Assembly (NCBI RefSeq): GCF_964340395.1
Contig: NC_135569.1
Span: 9,087,540-9,151,539 of the forward strand
DNA length: 64,000 nucleotides
Direction: 5' to 3'
From: Glandiceps talaboti
Lineage: Eukaryota; Hemichordata; Enteropneusta; Spengelidae
Below are positions 37,386 through 53,324 of the stretch, in pieces; within the stretch, counting starts at the first letter, position 1; each line of letters begins with the position of its first letter. A program made the position numbers and the translations under genes. Under the pieces are notes generated by a model. That model was given only the letters and a program-made list of their open reading frames with translations. It was not told where the DNA came from and ran no database searches.

Positions 37386-39060
37386 AACGAGTGACAACTA
37401 TGTCCATCTTTTGTTTTTCACGCGCAACATGCATAATACGGTTCAAAACAGGGCCAGGGCGCCTTGGCCAAACAATGACAAACGTTTCGGCTACCGAACG
37501 CGCGACTTCTTTCGTGAGTGTAGCGCCAGCAGCGGCCGAAAGGAGGCAGGGTACCAGACTAGGGACGAGACAAACGTAATGCGCACTCGCGAAGGAAACC
37601 CGAAAGTTTAAGTGTATCCATGTGTTTCAGGCGAAACATTGCATACGCTCTTGGAGATTTAGGGGTTAAGAGAAGGTAATTTTGTATAATTGAGTTTCAA
37701 AATTCCTTGCGAAGAAAATCAGATATACAACCATTACTTGTTGCCCGTAAGAGGAACTGTCTTATACATTTTAGACATGTTGAAATGTATCATCAACACA
37801 GACTCAGCTCCGAAGTCAGAACAAAGACGGATAGAAAATGGATACCACGCAATTTCATAGTAATTTAAGAAGGTGAAAGTATTGCTATAAATGAAAAATA
37901 TCCACGGAGCAAACTCTGTACCAGGGATTTGGGAAAAGCAATGTAATTTGAAATGCTGATAACTTATGGGAAAATATTTTGGTGCAAAAGCAAGACTGTC
38001 ATAGCCCCCGGTCATGGCCATGCTGGAGAACCATTTTTAGACTACTTGAATAAATAACACCGAGTTTCATGATTAGTGGCAATGGTCCCTTTCATATTTA
38101 TGGAACATTTTGAATATTCATTCAATGTCCCAACAACTAGTTTATACCCTGCATGGATCATGTAGCTGAAGCTTGAAGCTGTCAACTCATCAGACGGAAA
38201 CAGCCAGACCCAATTGTACGTACATCAACAAGCAATCATGTCAGGTAAGGTATTACATTGTATAATATTGATATGCATTTATACATCCTATGGTTAAAAC
38301 AATGATTTTATAACTGCAGTTGAGTATGATTAGTGTGTGTATAAATATAATACTATTAGGCAGAAGGTAGTGTATGTGATATTACCTGGTATATCTAAGT
38401 CTTGTAGCATGATTACTAAAAACAGACTCAAATGAAGATGTCTGCTAGTTTTCTGACCCAGCCTGATTTATAGACCAATTTCTTCTAATTCTGTAATTAC
38501 ATGCAAATCTGTGAAGTCAGACTAAATGTGACATTGTTAAATTTGAGTGGGAGAGAACACATTAAAGATTTATTGATTTATTAAATAGTAGTGTAGTTGT
38601 CTCCCACTGAAATTTAATGAACAGTTATAAAATATTGCCATATATTAACTCATTTCACCAATAAGGAATTCAAAATCAGCCCATCGATCATCCAGGTTCC
38701 AACACTTAACCATTTTCATTCACATTGCAATATTTTGGTATAAAAATACAATCATATAAGTATGTTTTGGAGTTAAAAATACATGCTTATTTCATTTTAT
38801 ATTTACCTATTCTGAAATTATATTTCAGTATTAAATATATATGAAAATATGCACTGATAAATATGTTTTTGTCATTTTATAGGATTATGTAATGATTATC
38901 AGATTTGTAAAGTTGCCTGCAAAGTGATACTATGTATATTTTACCCTGATCCATGTACTATCAATGTACAACTTTAATATACTGGTATTATTTTAATCTA
39001 TATACTAGTTGTTATGTCAATGTTTTGCATTATTCAGGTCACTAAAGTACAGAGGGTATT
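37386..39060. other. Gene-free stretch after duplicon unit 1
   Basis: The match to unit 2 ends near 37400. 37400-37600 is GC-richer, with overlapping frames of about 67 codons that lack domains. The rest to 39060 is AT-rich with nothing recognisable. Confidence 0.35.
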
Positions 39061-39067
39061 TTGTCAC

Positions 39068-39155
39068 GTCAGTGCAGAAAGGTCATATCTGCTATAGTTG
39101 GATACGACCTTACTGCACTGACCATAGACCCTACTCTACTCATGTAGGGTCTATG
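39068..39155. other. Two adjacent hairpins
   Basis: GTCAGTGCAG (39068-39077) pairs perfectly with CTGCACTGAC (39113-39122). Directly after it, CATAGACCCTAC (39123-39134) pairs perfectly with GTAGGGTCTATG (39144-39155) around a 9-nt loop. They may be the ends of small fold-back elements. Confidence 0.6.
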
Positions 39156-39719
39156 TACTGACGCAACAATTTAGTATATCCCTGTAATGTTCATTGAAAT
39201 CAATCAGTCGTTATTATACTCATCAACAGACTAGCAGAGAGTGTGTGTTATGGTACACTACAGTCAGGGTAAAATCTGATGATGTGATTTAGCTTCAATG
39301 GTTACAGTCGGGGTAAAATCTGAGCACGTAGCTAATAATATGATCAGCCATTTGAAACTGACTAGAATAAACTATTTCCTTTGTCTTCTGAATATATTCT
39401 GCAGTGATACACCATACTTTGCAAAGAATTGTGTAAATTTAAGTGGTCAAAATAGATACATGGAGCAAATCTTTAGAAATGAGGTAAATGGTTCCATACT
39501 AGTTATTACTACTCATAATGCCCTTAGTCATCCACGATACAAATCCACATCAGTTACACTATAATTCTATGATAACAGTCTTCAATCATCATTTATGAAA
39601 ATTAACAAAATTCAACTTACATGAAAGTGACAACCAAGTTTATTTTTGACATTTTACAGAAACTTTAGTACACATACAAAAATATTGCGATATTTTCTAT
39701 ATTTATTTCAGATCAGCAA

Positions 39720-40099
39720 ATTTATGAGTGGTACAACTAGGCAGCAATTATCACCACTTTTGCTTTCATCATGAACATCTACTTGTAGGAGCAGTGCATG
39801 TAAGAGAAGAACAAATAGTAAAGAGACAGCAATCCAACTACTCAGGTCAGAGGTCAATGATGGGAGAGATCCTTCTACCAACTGACATGTCAATGGATCG
39901 TCAGAAATACCTGTACACACAATCTGTGCTGCTCAAGACATCTCACCAAAGTTCAGGGCTTATTACTTTTGGATTTGACTCCCATTACTCACTGGAACCA
40001 AACAGGCCTCTCCAAAGGACAACAGTCAATCATTATAATGGTCTACTAGGGCTATCTTTGGAATTAACGAATTTAGACCAACTCAACTGGAATTTGTAA
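39720..40099 (+). other. Open stretch of about 123 codons, product unknown
   Basis: The plus-strand frame is open to a TAA at 40097-40099, with mixed ordinary composition and no ATG at its 5' end. An acceptor-like CTAGGCAG lies near 39744. I recognise no domain and no matching neighbour exon. It may be a chance frame or a decayed exon. Confidence 0.15.
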
Positions 40100-40179
40100 A
40101 GGCCAACCAAACCAAATGGTTCTATTCAGGGCCACATCCTCCAAAAAGAAATATTGCATACCAACCCAATAAACATAAC

Positions 40180-40215
40180 AGATTGTTTATATTTGTCTGT
40201 CTGTCTGTGTGTGTG

Positions 40216-40257
<42 letters not shown>
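40180..40257. repeat. TCTG/TG microsatellite
   Basis: Short (TCTG)n, (TG)n, (TA)n and (TG)n blocks in sequence. Confidence 0.9.
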
Positions 40258-40259
<2 letters not shown>

Positions 40260-40663
40260 ACCAAAATAACATAATGATGTGAGTAAATAATGTTTATGAA
40301 AAAACAATGTAAAAATTAGTAATGAAAAATCCTAATTTCACAAAAAAGTAGATGTATGAACTTCTTTCATCTAAATTGATCGAATTGTACATAAGATTGT
40401 ACAAATTCATAAGAATGTATACGTACAGGGAGACAAAAAACAACCCCAAAGCCTGTATTAATGAATAAAAGTAAACATTAAAAACAGCATTTGCATAATA
40501 TGAAATTGAAATTAAAATAACAATATTCATATATTGCAGGCCGACGGTATACTGTCAAAACAATGCACACAGGTTGTTCTATATACTCCCTCAAATGTAT
40601 AAACATAGTACTAAGTAATACATGTATACACACGTCTCTACATGTATATACTTGTATACCGAT

Positions 40664-41940
40664 GTGATGTGGCAGGAGTCGAATGGGATGCCAAACTCCC
40701 ATAATTAGACAATATAATGAGTCAAACTAAAATGTGATAATCCCCCCTTTACACCCCCCCCCCACTGATTTGAAAAAGTTACATCCCTCATTACTGACCC
40801 CCTTGTAATTACTGAAGGCTCCCTAAAATGAATGAATTATAACCGAAATATTGACAGCGCCCCCCCCCCCTCCATAAAGCCATACTTTAATAGTAACAGT
40901 TCTTTGTCTCATCCGATAGATCTTGAACGAGAGACAAATGATCATCGTGATAATACAATAATCACATGACCAAAAGAGCCGTGTTGGATTGTACAGTCAG
41001 AATATTCATTTCAGGTGGAGGATATTCTGTACACGACACGTCATCCTATTCGTCAAATTGTGACTAAAATGAGAAACGAATTTTAACTGAAAGGTGGATA
41101 CCAGTAAATCTTTTATCTCTCCCATAGACTATTTTTGACAAGGCAATGCGCCTGGTAAATGAATTCAGTCTGAGAGATATTGTACCTTATTCAATCCCTT
41201 AAAAAAGTGAGAAATGGGTAATTAAAAAATGATGGCAGTTGGGGAAATAAAATGCCCACACTTCATTGTATGTAGCTTTGAAGACCCTTGTAGTAATTAC
41301 AGTGAATCTAAATTGCAATTTTGTATAAATTCAATTGTACTATAGTAATTATTGTGCAACATTTCATTCACATAAAATAACCTAACTTTCGCTCCTCGTG
41401 TTGGTAAAACAGCAATTGTGTGTTTATAGAAGACTATACTGTGCTTGATACCAGCTTACAAATTTGTATTAACAAATGAAAACAAATGTTTATCTGTTAA
41501 CTAGATACCAGTAATACTGCATCTTACAGTACTATTTGAATAATATTTTTGTTTTGCATATACACCAACGAATTCGAAATGGAAAGTTGGTGGTGGTAGT
41601 GATACTAAATTGTCTTCAACAGGTTTAAAATGCTCGATTGTTCTTTAAACCTATGAGTGATTGTAGTGCATGTGGAGTCACATTTTTATGGACACAGGAG
41701 TAATCATTTTGGGTCAATGGTCAAATTAGATGGAAACACCAGATGGTATTACACTAGTCTACAAATCCATATATTTGGTACACCTACATACTTCAATGAA
41801 ATGTCCAGTCTTCTAAACCATACAAAAGACACACGGGAAAATTGGATTTTTATTATCTTTATTTACTTACCAAAAAGATGATGAAAGGTGTACACCCAAT
41901 AAGTCATCTCACAATAACTATATACAATCGACACATACAT
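40664..41940 (+). repeat. Duplicated non-coding block, copy 2
   Basis: Collinear with 28496-29770, with small indels. The start coincides with GTGGCAGGAGTCGAATGGGA and the end with ATACAATCGACACA. It lacks the 3' 400 bp of copy 1. It lies about 1.2 kb upstream of PAN gene 2; copy 1 lies about 1.9 kb upstream of PAN gene 1. Confidence 0.85.
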
Positions 41941-41961
41941 TAATCTGTAGCTGTAAAATAC

Positions 41962-42112
41962 TTGCAGCACTGCAGAAGGAATGGTAAACATATTTGCAGC
42001 ACTGCAGAAGGAATAGTAAACATATTTGCAGCACTGCAGAAAGAATGGTAAACATATTTGCAGCACTGCAGAAGGATTGGTAAACATATTTGCAGCACTG
42101 CAGAAGGAATGG
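41962..42112. repeat. 32-bp tandem repeat, five copies
   Basis: The unit is GCAGCACTGCAGAAGGAATG plus GTAAACATATTT, each containing the palindrome CTGCAG. It begins where duplicated block copy 2 stops matching copy 1. Confidence 0.92.
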
Positions 42113-42822
42113 TACAGATGATGGAACCAATAAAAATAACTCTAACACCTTAATTGATATGCAGACACGTTTGAATTGTTTACCGTTTTAGGCGTGAATC
42201 ATCAGATGTATTGTTGATCGATATAGCATATGAGTTACTGAGTTGTAGACATACTGGTACCCTGCTTACAGTTATTGTGCTTTCCTGCAACAAAGATCAG
42301 ACGAAAAAAACGTATCAAATCGTGCGGGGAATTTTGTTCTTGTATTCTCATACTATACCACGCCTGACCTTTTGCTAGCAGTCGTTGATTGTCTGAGCAC
42401 AATATTGTTGTATATTTTCATACGAACACTTTTTTTCTCCCGTTCGAGATTTCACAAATAATGATAAGAACTATTTTCACCACTGTAAAGTAAAACTTCA
42501 CCACTTGGATTAATGGTCTTAGCTATGGATGAAAAATGAGTATCAAGGTTTGATGAAATGAACATTTATATTGTGGCACAACAGAGGAATTCTAAAATAG
42601 TGTGACATATATTATGTCATGATGTCGTTTTTTGTTTTTGTTTTTTTGGGGGAGGGGGGGGGGGAGAGGACATAAATGAGAAAAAAGCAGCAGTCAGCCA
42701 AACAAAATAGTGAATATGATGTGCATATTTTGAGGGACAGGGTAAGACAGTAACATTTTGCAAGGTTTAAGCATTTTGATACAATTTATCTAATCCACGA
42801 AGCTTGAAATATTATTATATCA

Positions 42823-43138
42823 TGTTAAAACGCCGCGAACTTTGACCCGGTATCATTCGATCAATCAATCACAGGTCATGACACCATACGCTGTCTACAG
42901 AAAAAGAAACATACCAAAACAATCATTACTATAAATAAAACGTTGACCAATCACAACTCAATATACAATAGTACTTACAATACTTGGTATGTAAAGGCAT
43001 TTTTCATTGGTACAGTTTTCAAACTGTTTAGCATTTGTGATCATATATGAGACACAACATCCAGCTTGAAATTCACAAATAGTTTGACTTTACTGTTGTC
43101 CACACGTATACACTGGTTGAGACTCGGGACTGAAAAGT
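42823..43138 (+). promoter_or_regulatory. Conserved upstream region of PAN gene 2
   Basis: From 42823 (ATGTTAAAACGCCGCGAACT) the sequence matches 31710 onward. The TATAAATA and CCAAT elements are kept at about 42931-42955. Near-identity with copy 1 continues through the 5' UTR to the start codon. Confidence 0.4.
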
Positions 43139-45652
<2,514 letters not shown>

Positions 45653-46194
45653 AGTCCATCATGCGAAGCTTAGGATTCCAATGAAGTTGCTGCTATAGCT
45701 ACCTGGAAGCTACTCTCTCTGACATTCATGTGTTGACATGTCATGTAATTGAATGTGATACTTTAGCAGGTGTTGGGATACTCTATATTTTGCGCTATTA
45801 AAGGCAGGTCCTACAAAAATATAGTGCGTCCTTACCATTATTTCCAGCTGCTTCTCTTCATCAGGTATGGAGGAGACAGTAATGCGTATATGTGAAATAA
45901 TACGTCTTATTTAACTTTGCCGCCATTTTCATAGAAGTGCCACAAGATGGCGCCCACGTTTATCGGGAAAAGGGAGGATTAAAACTTCAAGTCTGGCTAT
46001 AAATGCTAATCAAATGGTAATACAAGAAAACAAGTCAACAAAACACAGGTGACACTAAAACGAGTGACAACTATGGCGGAAAACCAATTTGTAAAAAGTG
46101 ACCCCTCTCTCGCCCGTGCCCCTTGACATTACTGAAGGCTCCCCTAATGAAAGTGGAATGGCAGCTTCTACTTTTTTTTTCTTTTTTTTCTGCT

Positions 46195-48284
<2,090 letters not shown>

Positions 48285-48612
48285 ACCAAAAATGATGTTC
48301 TTAATAGAATCGCCCCTCAAAGTTTCAGAGTCAAAGAAAAAATGTTGAGGGGATGTTTAACTCTTCAGACTTCATAATTATGTGCCCTCCTACTGGTGGT
48401 GAAGGACATCTGCCCTCCCTCCCTCATACTGGGTTTTAACATGCCCACCAGCCCACTGCCTACCTATTGGCCAATATATATATTGTGAGTAATTTACCCA
48501 CTCCACATCCGGAAAAAAATTGTGCTTTCTACTGTACCAAAAATTGATTTTGATGTATATTATTACAATGTGTCCCTCACACTGTATCAAAATCAGGGCT
48601 TCCCCACCTTAG
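48285..48612 (+). repeat. Interspersed repeat, copy 1 (pair with 54877-55205)
   Basis: Shared in order: AGACCAAAAAT, AATAGAATC, CTGGTGGTGAAGGA, CACCAGCCCACTGCC, CTGTACCAAAAATT and a terminal CTGTATCAAAATCAGG. Non-coding. The second copy has the same orientation. Confidence 0.8.
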
Positions 48613-49069
48613 TTCTTTGTTATTTGCTCCCCTCACGCTACCAACCGAAAAAAATACCTGCCCACTGAAAAATTGCAACGTTTGTGCAAAAACGACTCCG
48701 TTGACTGCACGTGACAACAGAAGCAAATGTGTAGCTAGCTGCAATAATTGTAACAATGGTTTTTACTTATTTATTTATTTATTTATTTATTTTGACCTTT
48801 TTCTGTTCTTTTTTAAAGCTTTTTTAATGCCTGGTTTTAAACACAGAATTGTTTTTTGAATGCAAAGCCTGGAATGATAATAGTTTTAAAAAAATAGAGA
48901 AAAAATGTTCAAAATAATAATAATAATGATAAAAAACAACTAATGCTACAATTATTGCACTGCAGCTAATGTGAAACCATCACTTTTCAACACTACTCTG
49001 ACCTTCAAGTTCCAAAAGCTAGTATATTGTAGTACGGTGCATTGATGAGAGCAATTGTACATGTAGTGC

Positions 49070-49475
49070 AGTACACTATAATGTAATGTAATGTAATGTA
49101 GTGTAGTGTCGTGCATAGTGTAGTGTAGTGTAGTGTAGTGTCATGTTGTCGTTTCGTGCCGTCCTGTCATGTCATTGTGTGTAGTGTAGTGTAGTGTTGT
49201 GCAGTGTAGTGTAGTGTAGTGTAGTGTAGTGAAGTGTAGTGTCATGTTGTCGTTTCGCGCCATCCTGTCACGTCATGGTGTGTTGTGTAGTGTAGTGTCA
49301 TGTTGTGTCATGTTGTGTCATTTCGTGCCGTGTCCTGTCGCGTCATATCATGTTGTGTATTGCAGTGTAGTGTAGTGTAGTAATAATGTAGTGTTAGATT
49401 AGTGTAGTGTAGTGCGTGTTGTGTCATTTCACATGTTTCCTGTTGCGTCATGTCGTGTTGTGTAGTGTAGTGTGT
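49070..49475. repeat. TAGTG-type pentanucleotide array
   Basis: About 400 bp of imperfect GTAGT/GTGTA units. A longer phrase (GTCATGTTGTCGTTTCGTGC) is repeated three or more times, giving a higher-order period. No open frame of interest. Confidence 0.9.
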
Positions 49476-49619
49476 TTTTGTCCATAAAGTACAACTGACT
49501 GTACAGTCAGTATTTGCTTTATTTACAGTTAATCAAAATGTTTGCTTTCTATATCATTATGTTTTGTGATGTATCATTTATCAATTTTCATGTTACTTTG
49601 TAATTTGTTTTAGAAGATT

Positions 49620-49634
49620 TTATTTTTTTTATTA

Positions 49635-49669
<35 letters not shown>

Positions 49670-49830
49670 TATTTATAAACGGCAGTGCATCCATTAAATG
49701 GCTTTTCATGCAATTGCAAGATAAAACAAATACAATACAGATTAAAATACAAATATACATAACAGACACAAATTTAAGCTCTGTACAATAATGACCATCT
49801 TGAGGAAAGAGTGCCTTTGTCACCCTTGAA
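49620..49830 (-). mobile_element. Retroelement-like 3' end with (ATT)n tail
   Basis: On the minus strand, non-coding sequence ends in AATAAATAATAAT and then poly(AAT)/A. A similar arrangement occurs at 50060-50250 (minus strand, ATATAAATCAATATTATT tail). Both look like ends of non-LTR retroelements; the family is not assigned. Confidence 0.35.
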
Positions 49831-49890
49831 TAAAGTAATTATCAGTACCACAAATTTAAATAATTATATCATTTGACATTTCAGGAAAAC

Positions 49891-50431
49891 ATGAACAAGG
49901 AGCCTAATCATAATACAATGCTGGAAGTTAATCAAAATCATCATGAGTTGGAAGATGAATGTACAGTAGACCAGGTGGGGAGCTATTTATTTATTGATTG
50001 CATTGTATTCATTTCATGTAATTATAATTACTACTTTGCCAGATAATGAGCCACAAGGAAGTAATAATATAATAATAATAAATAATATTGATTTATATCG
50101 AGAACCAGTACGCCCAAAAAAATTCACAAAAACACAGAAAAAGACAAAAAAAAGGCTAATTTACAGTACATAGTTAAAAGCAAGCCTGAACGCGGCGATC
50201 ACTCCGAACAAAAACAAACGTCACAATACGATGAATAGAGGTAAATAAGGACATTTAGCCGCTTTCACCACATCGGATTTTAATCAGATTGGGTATTCTT
50301 ATGTTATTTGAATATTTCAGTTAGATGTTGATGTATGTGAAACGGTGAATGTGTGTGTGCTATATATGAAACTGCTTGATGATGAGTTAGTTTCTAAAAC
50401 AGAACCAGAACCAGCTGACCAGAACCAGTAG
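49891..50431 (+). CDS. Small acidic protein of 64 residues, two coding exons (unrecognised)
   Basis: Exon a: a TTTGACATTTCAG acceptor ends at 49884, and an ATG at 49891 opens 28 codons to a donor CAG|GTGGGG at 49974/49975. Exon b: a GAATATTTCAG acceptor ends at 50320, followed in the matching phase by 36 codons and TAG at 50429-50431. The joined product is 64 residues and acidic, with a Leu/Val-rich middle (CETVNVCVLYMKLLDDEL) that could form one short helix and a Glu-Pro-rich tail. It has no signal peptide or transmembrane segment. The frame may extend upstream through GAAAAC, so the true N-terminus could lie in an earlier exon. I do not recognise the family. The GTGGGG donor is weak, so confidence is moderate. 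Confidence 0.4.
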
Positions 50432-50723
50432 ATACAAAAAGTTCAGTTTGAGTTGTAGCATTGTTCTTGTCATTGGCCAGGTAAAGTAAAGCCCAAAAGA
50501 AGAAAAAAACATGTCTGTGTTGTTTGCAGTTACGAAATGGAATCATTATATTGTAATATTCCACTCAGCCGCTGGTCACAAATCCAAAAGCAGTACACAC
50601 AGCCTTCCAATCAAATCATGTTTCATTCCCAAAAAATCAAATTCTTTCACATTACATAAATCACAAAGTGCTTTCAACTTTCAACTCTTTGAAGGTAGAT
50701 GGGAGTTGCAATGTTACTGCAGA

Positions 50724-50754
50724 CTCAGACCACTAAAACCTTTAGTGGTCTGAG
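50724..50754. other. Perfect 14-bp stem, 3-nt loop hairpin
   Basis: CTCAGACCACTAAA (50724-50737) and TTTAGTGGTCTGAG (50741-50754) are exact reverse complements separated by ACC. It lies about 290 bp after the stop of the 64-residue gene, probably in or near its 3' UTR. Confidence 0.7.
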
Positions 50755-51484
50755 CTACAGACGACACTTTGTTGCCCACAATTATAACAACTTGCAATAT
50801 TTACATACTATCAAGAGCAATGACATTCTTGATCAATATGAGATCCCCCTGACCTCTGCACAACCCTAGTTTCGCTTCGTGGGAGAACTGATGTAAAGTC
50901 TATTAGGCAACCCTGGGAGCCTCGAGGCACCTAAAGTTGTCCCAAGTTGCGTTCGATTACTACATGACATCACGCTTAGGTTGGGGGGGGGGGGGGGATT
51001 TGACCAAAATATTTTCTTCACAGGCCCCCTCTTGTATATTCTACTTGTTTCTTAACTTCGCAAGTTGGGCATTTGCTATTCTTGACTCAAAGGAAACTTT
51101 AGAAAAGAATAAACGAGACAGCAGATTATCTGCAGTAATTACCTTTAATAATACTCAGTCAATCATGCAACTGATAAGATAAATATCCCAACACCTGAAA
51201 TGTGTATTTTCAAATACAGGACACTAAATCTAGTGTGAAGCTTTGAAAAAGAAATTTAGTAGAACTAGAAAGCTAGAAATTGATGTTATGTTGATAATGT
51301 ATTTAGCATGTCATCATGTCGCCTGTGGGTGTTCTTTGCAGTGTCGACTTCATGAATGCTGTTTTCACGAAATGACCTGTCAAAGTAAAGAAAAATTAAA
51401 GTAAACAACAAATATTTTGACACAAACAGTAGAAATGGCATCATATTATGAAACATACGAACCAAAGTTACAGTGTACAATATT

Positions 51485-51654
51485 CAGTGTTTTTGCTAAG
51501 GTTTGGGAACCCCGGTAACAGAAAGGGGGAAAGAGGTAAAACTGGTAGTGCTTCCCATGCAATGTATCATAGTTTAGGTGGGGAACCCCAGTAAAATGAT
51601 GTGGGAACCCCGGTAGATTTTACCTACTTTATACCGCCCTTAAATAAAACACTG
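51485..51654. mobile_element. 170-bp MITE with CAGTGTTTT termini and ATATT target duplication
   Basis: The ends CAGTGTTTTTGCTAAGG and (reverse complement of the right end) CAGTGTTTTATTTAAGG form imperfect 17-bp inverted repeats with 9 perfect terminal bases. The flanks are ATATT on both sides (51480-51484 and 51655-51659). Internally GGGAACCCC-GGTA occurs three times. CAGTG termini point to a hAT-like source, although hAT usually makes 8-bp duplications. Confidence 0.75.
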
Positions 51655-51707
51655 ATATTAAGGAAAATATATTGTTCATGCTACCAAGAATCAATAGAAA
51701 AGTGAAA

Positions 51708-52505
51708 CATGGCTACTTTGTAAGTTTGATAAGAAAAAATTGCAAGGTTTCTATATTGCGATTTGTCTGTTGCGAATCTTCATCACCCCAAGGATATAAA
51801 CACCTATAGAACAACTCTGTAGTACGAGTATATTGCAGATCACGTATAAACAGGGCAGTAAACATGGCTACTTTGTAAGTTTGATAACTTAAAGAAACAA
51901 TTGCAAGGTTTCTATATTGCGATTCATCTATTGCAAATCTTTATCACCCCAAGGATATAAACACTTAATATAAAACAATTCTGTGGTATGAGTATATCGT
52001 AGATCACGTATAAACAGGGCTACTTCGTAAGTTTGATAAGAAACAAGTTCAAGGTTTCAATATTGCGATTTGTCTATTGCGAATTTTTATAACCCCAAGG
52101 ATATAAACACCTATAGAATAACTCTGTGGTATGAGTATATCGTAGATCACGTATAAACAGGGCTACTTTGTAAGTTTGATAAGAAACAAGTTCAAGGTTT
52201 CAATATTGCGATTTGTCTATTGCGAATTTTTATAACCCCAAGGATATAAACACCTATAGAATAACTCTGTGGTATGAGTATATCGTAGATCACGTATAAA
52301 CAGGGCTACTTCGTAAGTTTGATAAGAAACAAGTTCAAGGTTTCGATATTGCGATTTGTCTATTGCGAATTTTTATAACCCCAAGGATATAAACACCTAT
52401 AGAATAACTCTGTGGTATGAGTATATCGTAGATCACGTATAAACAGGGCTACTTTGTAAGTTTGATAAGAAACAAGTTCTCTGTGGTACGAGTATATCGC
52501 AGATG
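51708..52505. repeat. About 145-bp tandem repeat, six copies, 3' of PAN3
   Basis: Each unit has GGCTACTTTGTAAGTTTGAT, GCGATTTGTCTATTGCGAAT and CCCCAAGGATATAAACACCT plus GAGTATATCGTAGATCACGT. Unit starts are near 51711, 51866, 52018, 52163, 52308 and 52448; the last is truncated. Units 3-5 are almost identical, so recent expansion is likely. Confidence 0.93.
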
Positions 52506-52618
52506 TTTTGGAATTCAATATGGCAATACTATGTTAACTTCATGGGAAAAAAGATTGTCAATTTAAAATAATTTCCAGGGTAATTATTCCCCTAGTACAT
52601 TCTACTATAAAACTCACA

Positions 52619-52942
52619 TTACAGTACACCAGTGAAGATTTTGTATCCTTCCGGCCAGGTTTTTTCTTTTCCTATATTTTTCTTTGCGAAACATCTTTTG
52701 GATTCATCATGATAGACCCAGGCTACGCAGTTAGGTGTATCTTTGCACCGTTTACAACATTTCCTCTTTGAATCCTCCAGAGAGAATTTGACTCCAGGGG
52801 ACGTTTGGATGTCAGATCCTGGGTATGAAATACCCGCTGTACCAGAGCACTCCCCAGCTTTAACAATGCATGATAAAAACCAAATATCAGTTGTTGCAAA
52901 ATTTGTATCATATACAAATTAAGGTATATATTTTCATCTGTT

Positions 52943-53021
<79 letters not shown>

Positions 53022-53278
53022 TGATGATACATACATACATACATCATACATACATACATACATACATACATACATGTATACATACATACATACATACATA
53101 CATACATACATTCTGTAGTTTAGTGTTTTATATATATTTATAATTATCTATTGTTTTTGTTGTGTCTGTATGTTATTTTGATGCTAGATAATGTTTTTTT
53201 TACATTATTATATGTCAAATAAAATATACGGTACTACCGGTATATTAACTATACTATACTATGCATACATACATACAT

Positions 53279-53324
<46 letters not shown>

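Noticed and set aside
52723-53040. 105-codon minus-strand frame over the (AC)n tract
   Set aside because: It overlaps PAN3 exon 3 in the wrong frame; the frame with the six-cysteine pattern is the supported one.
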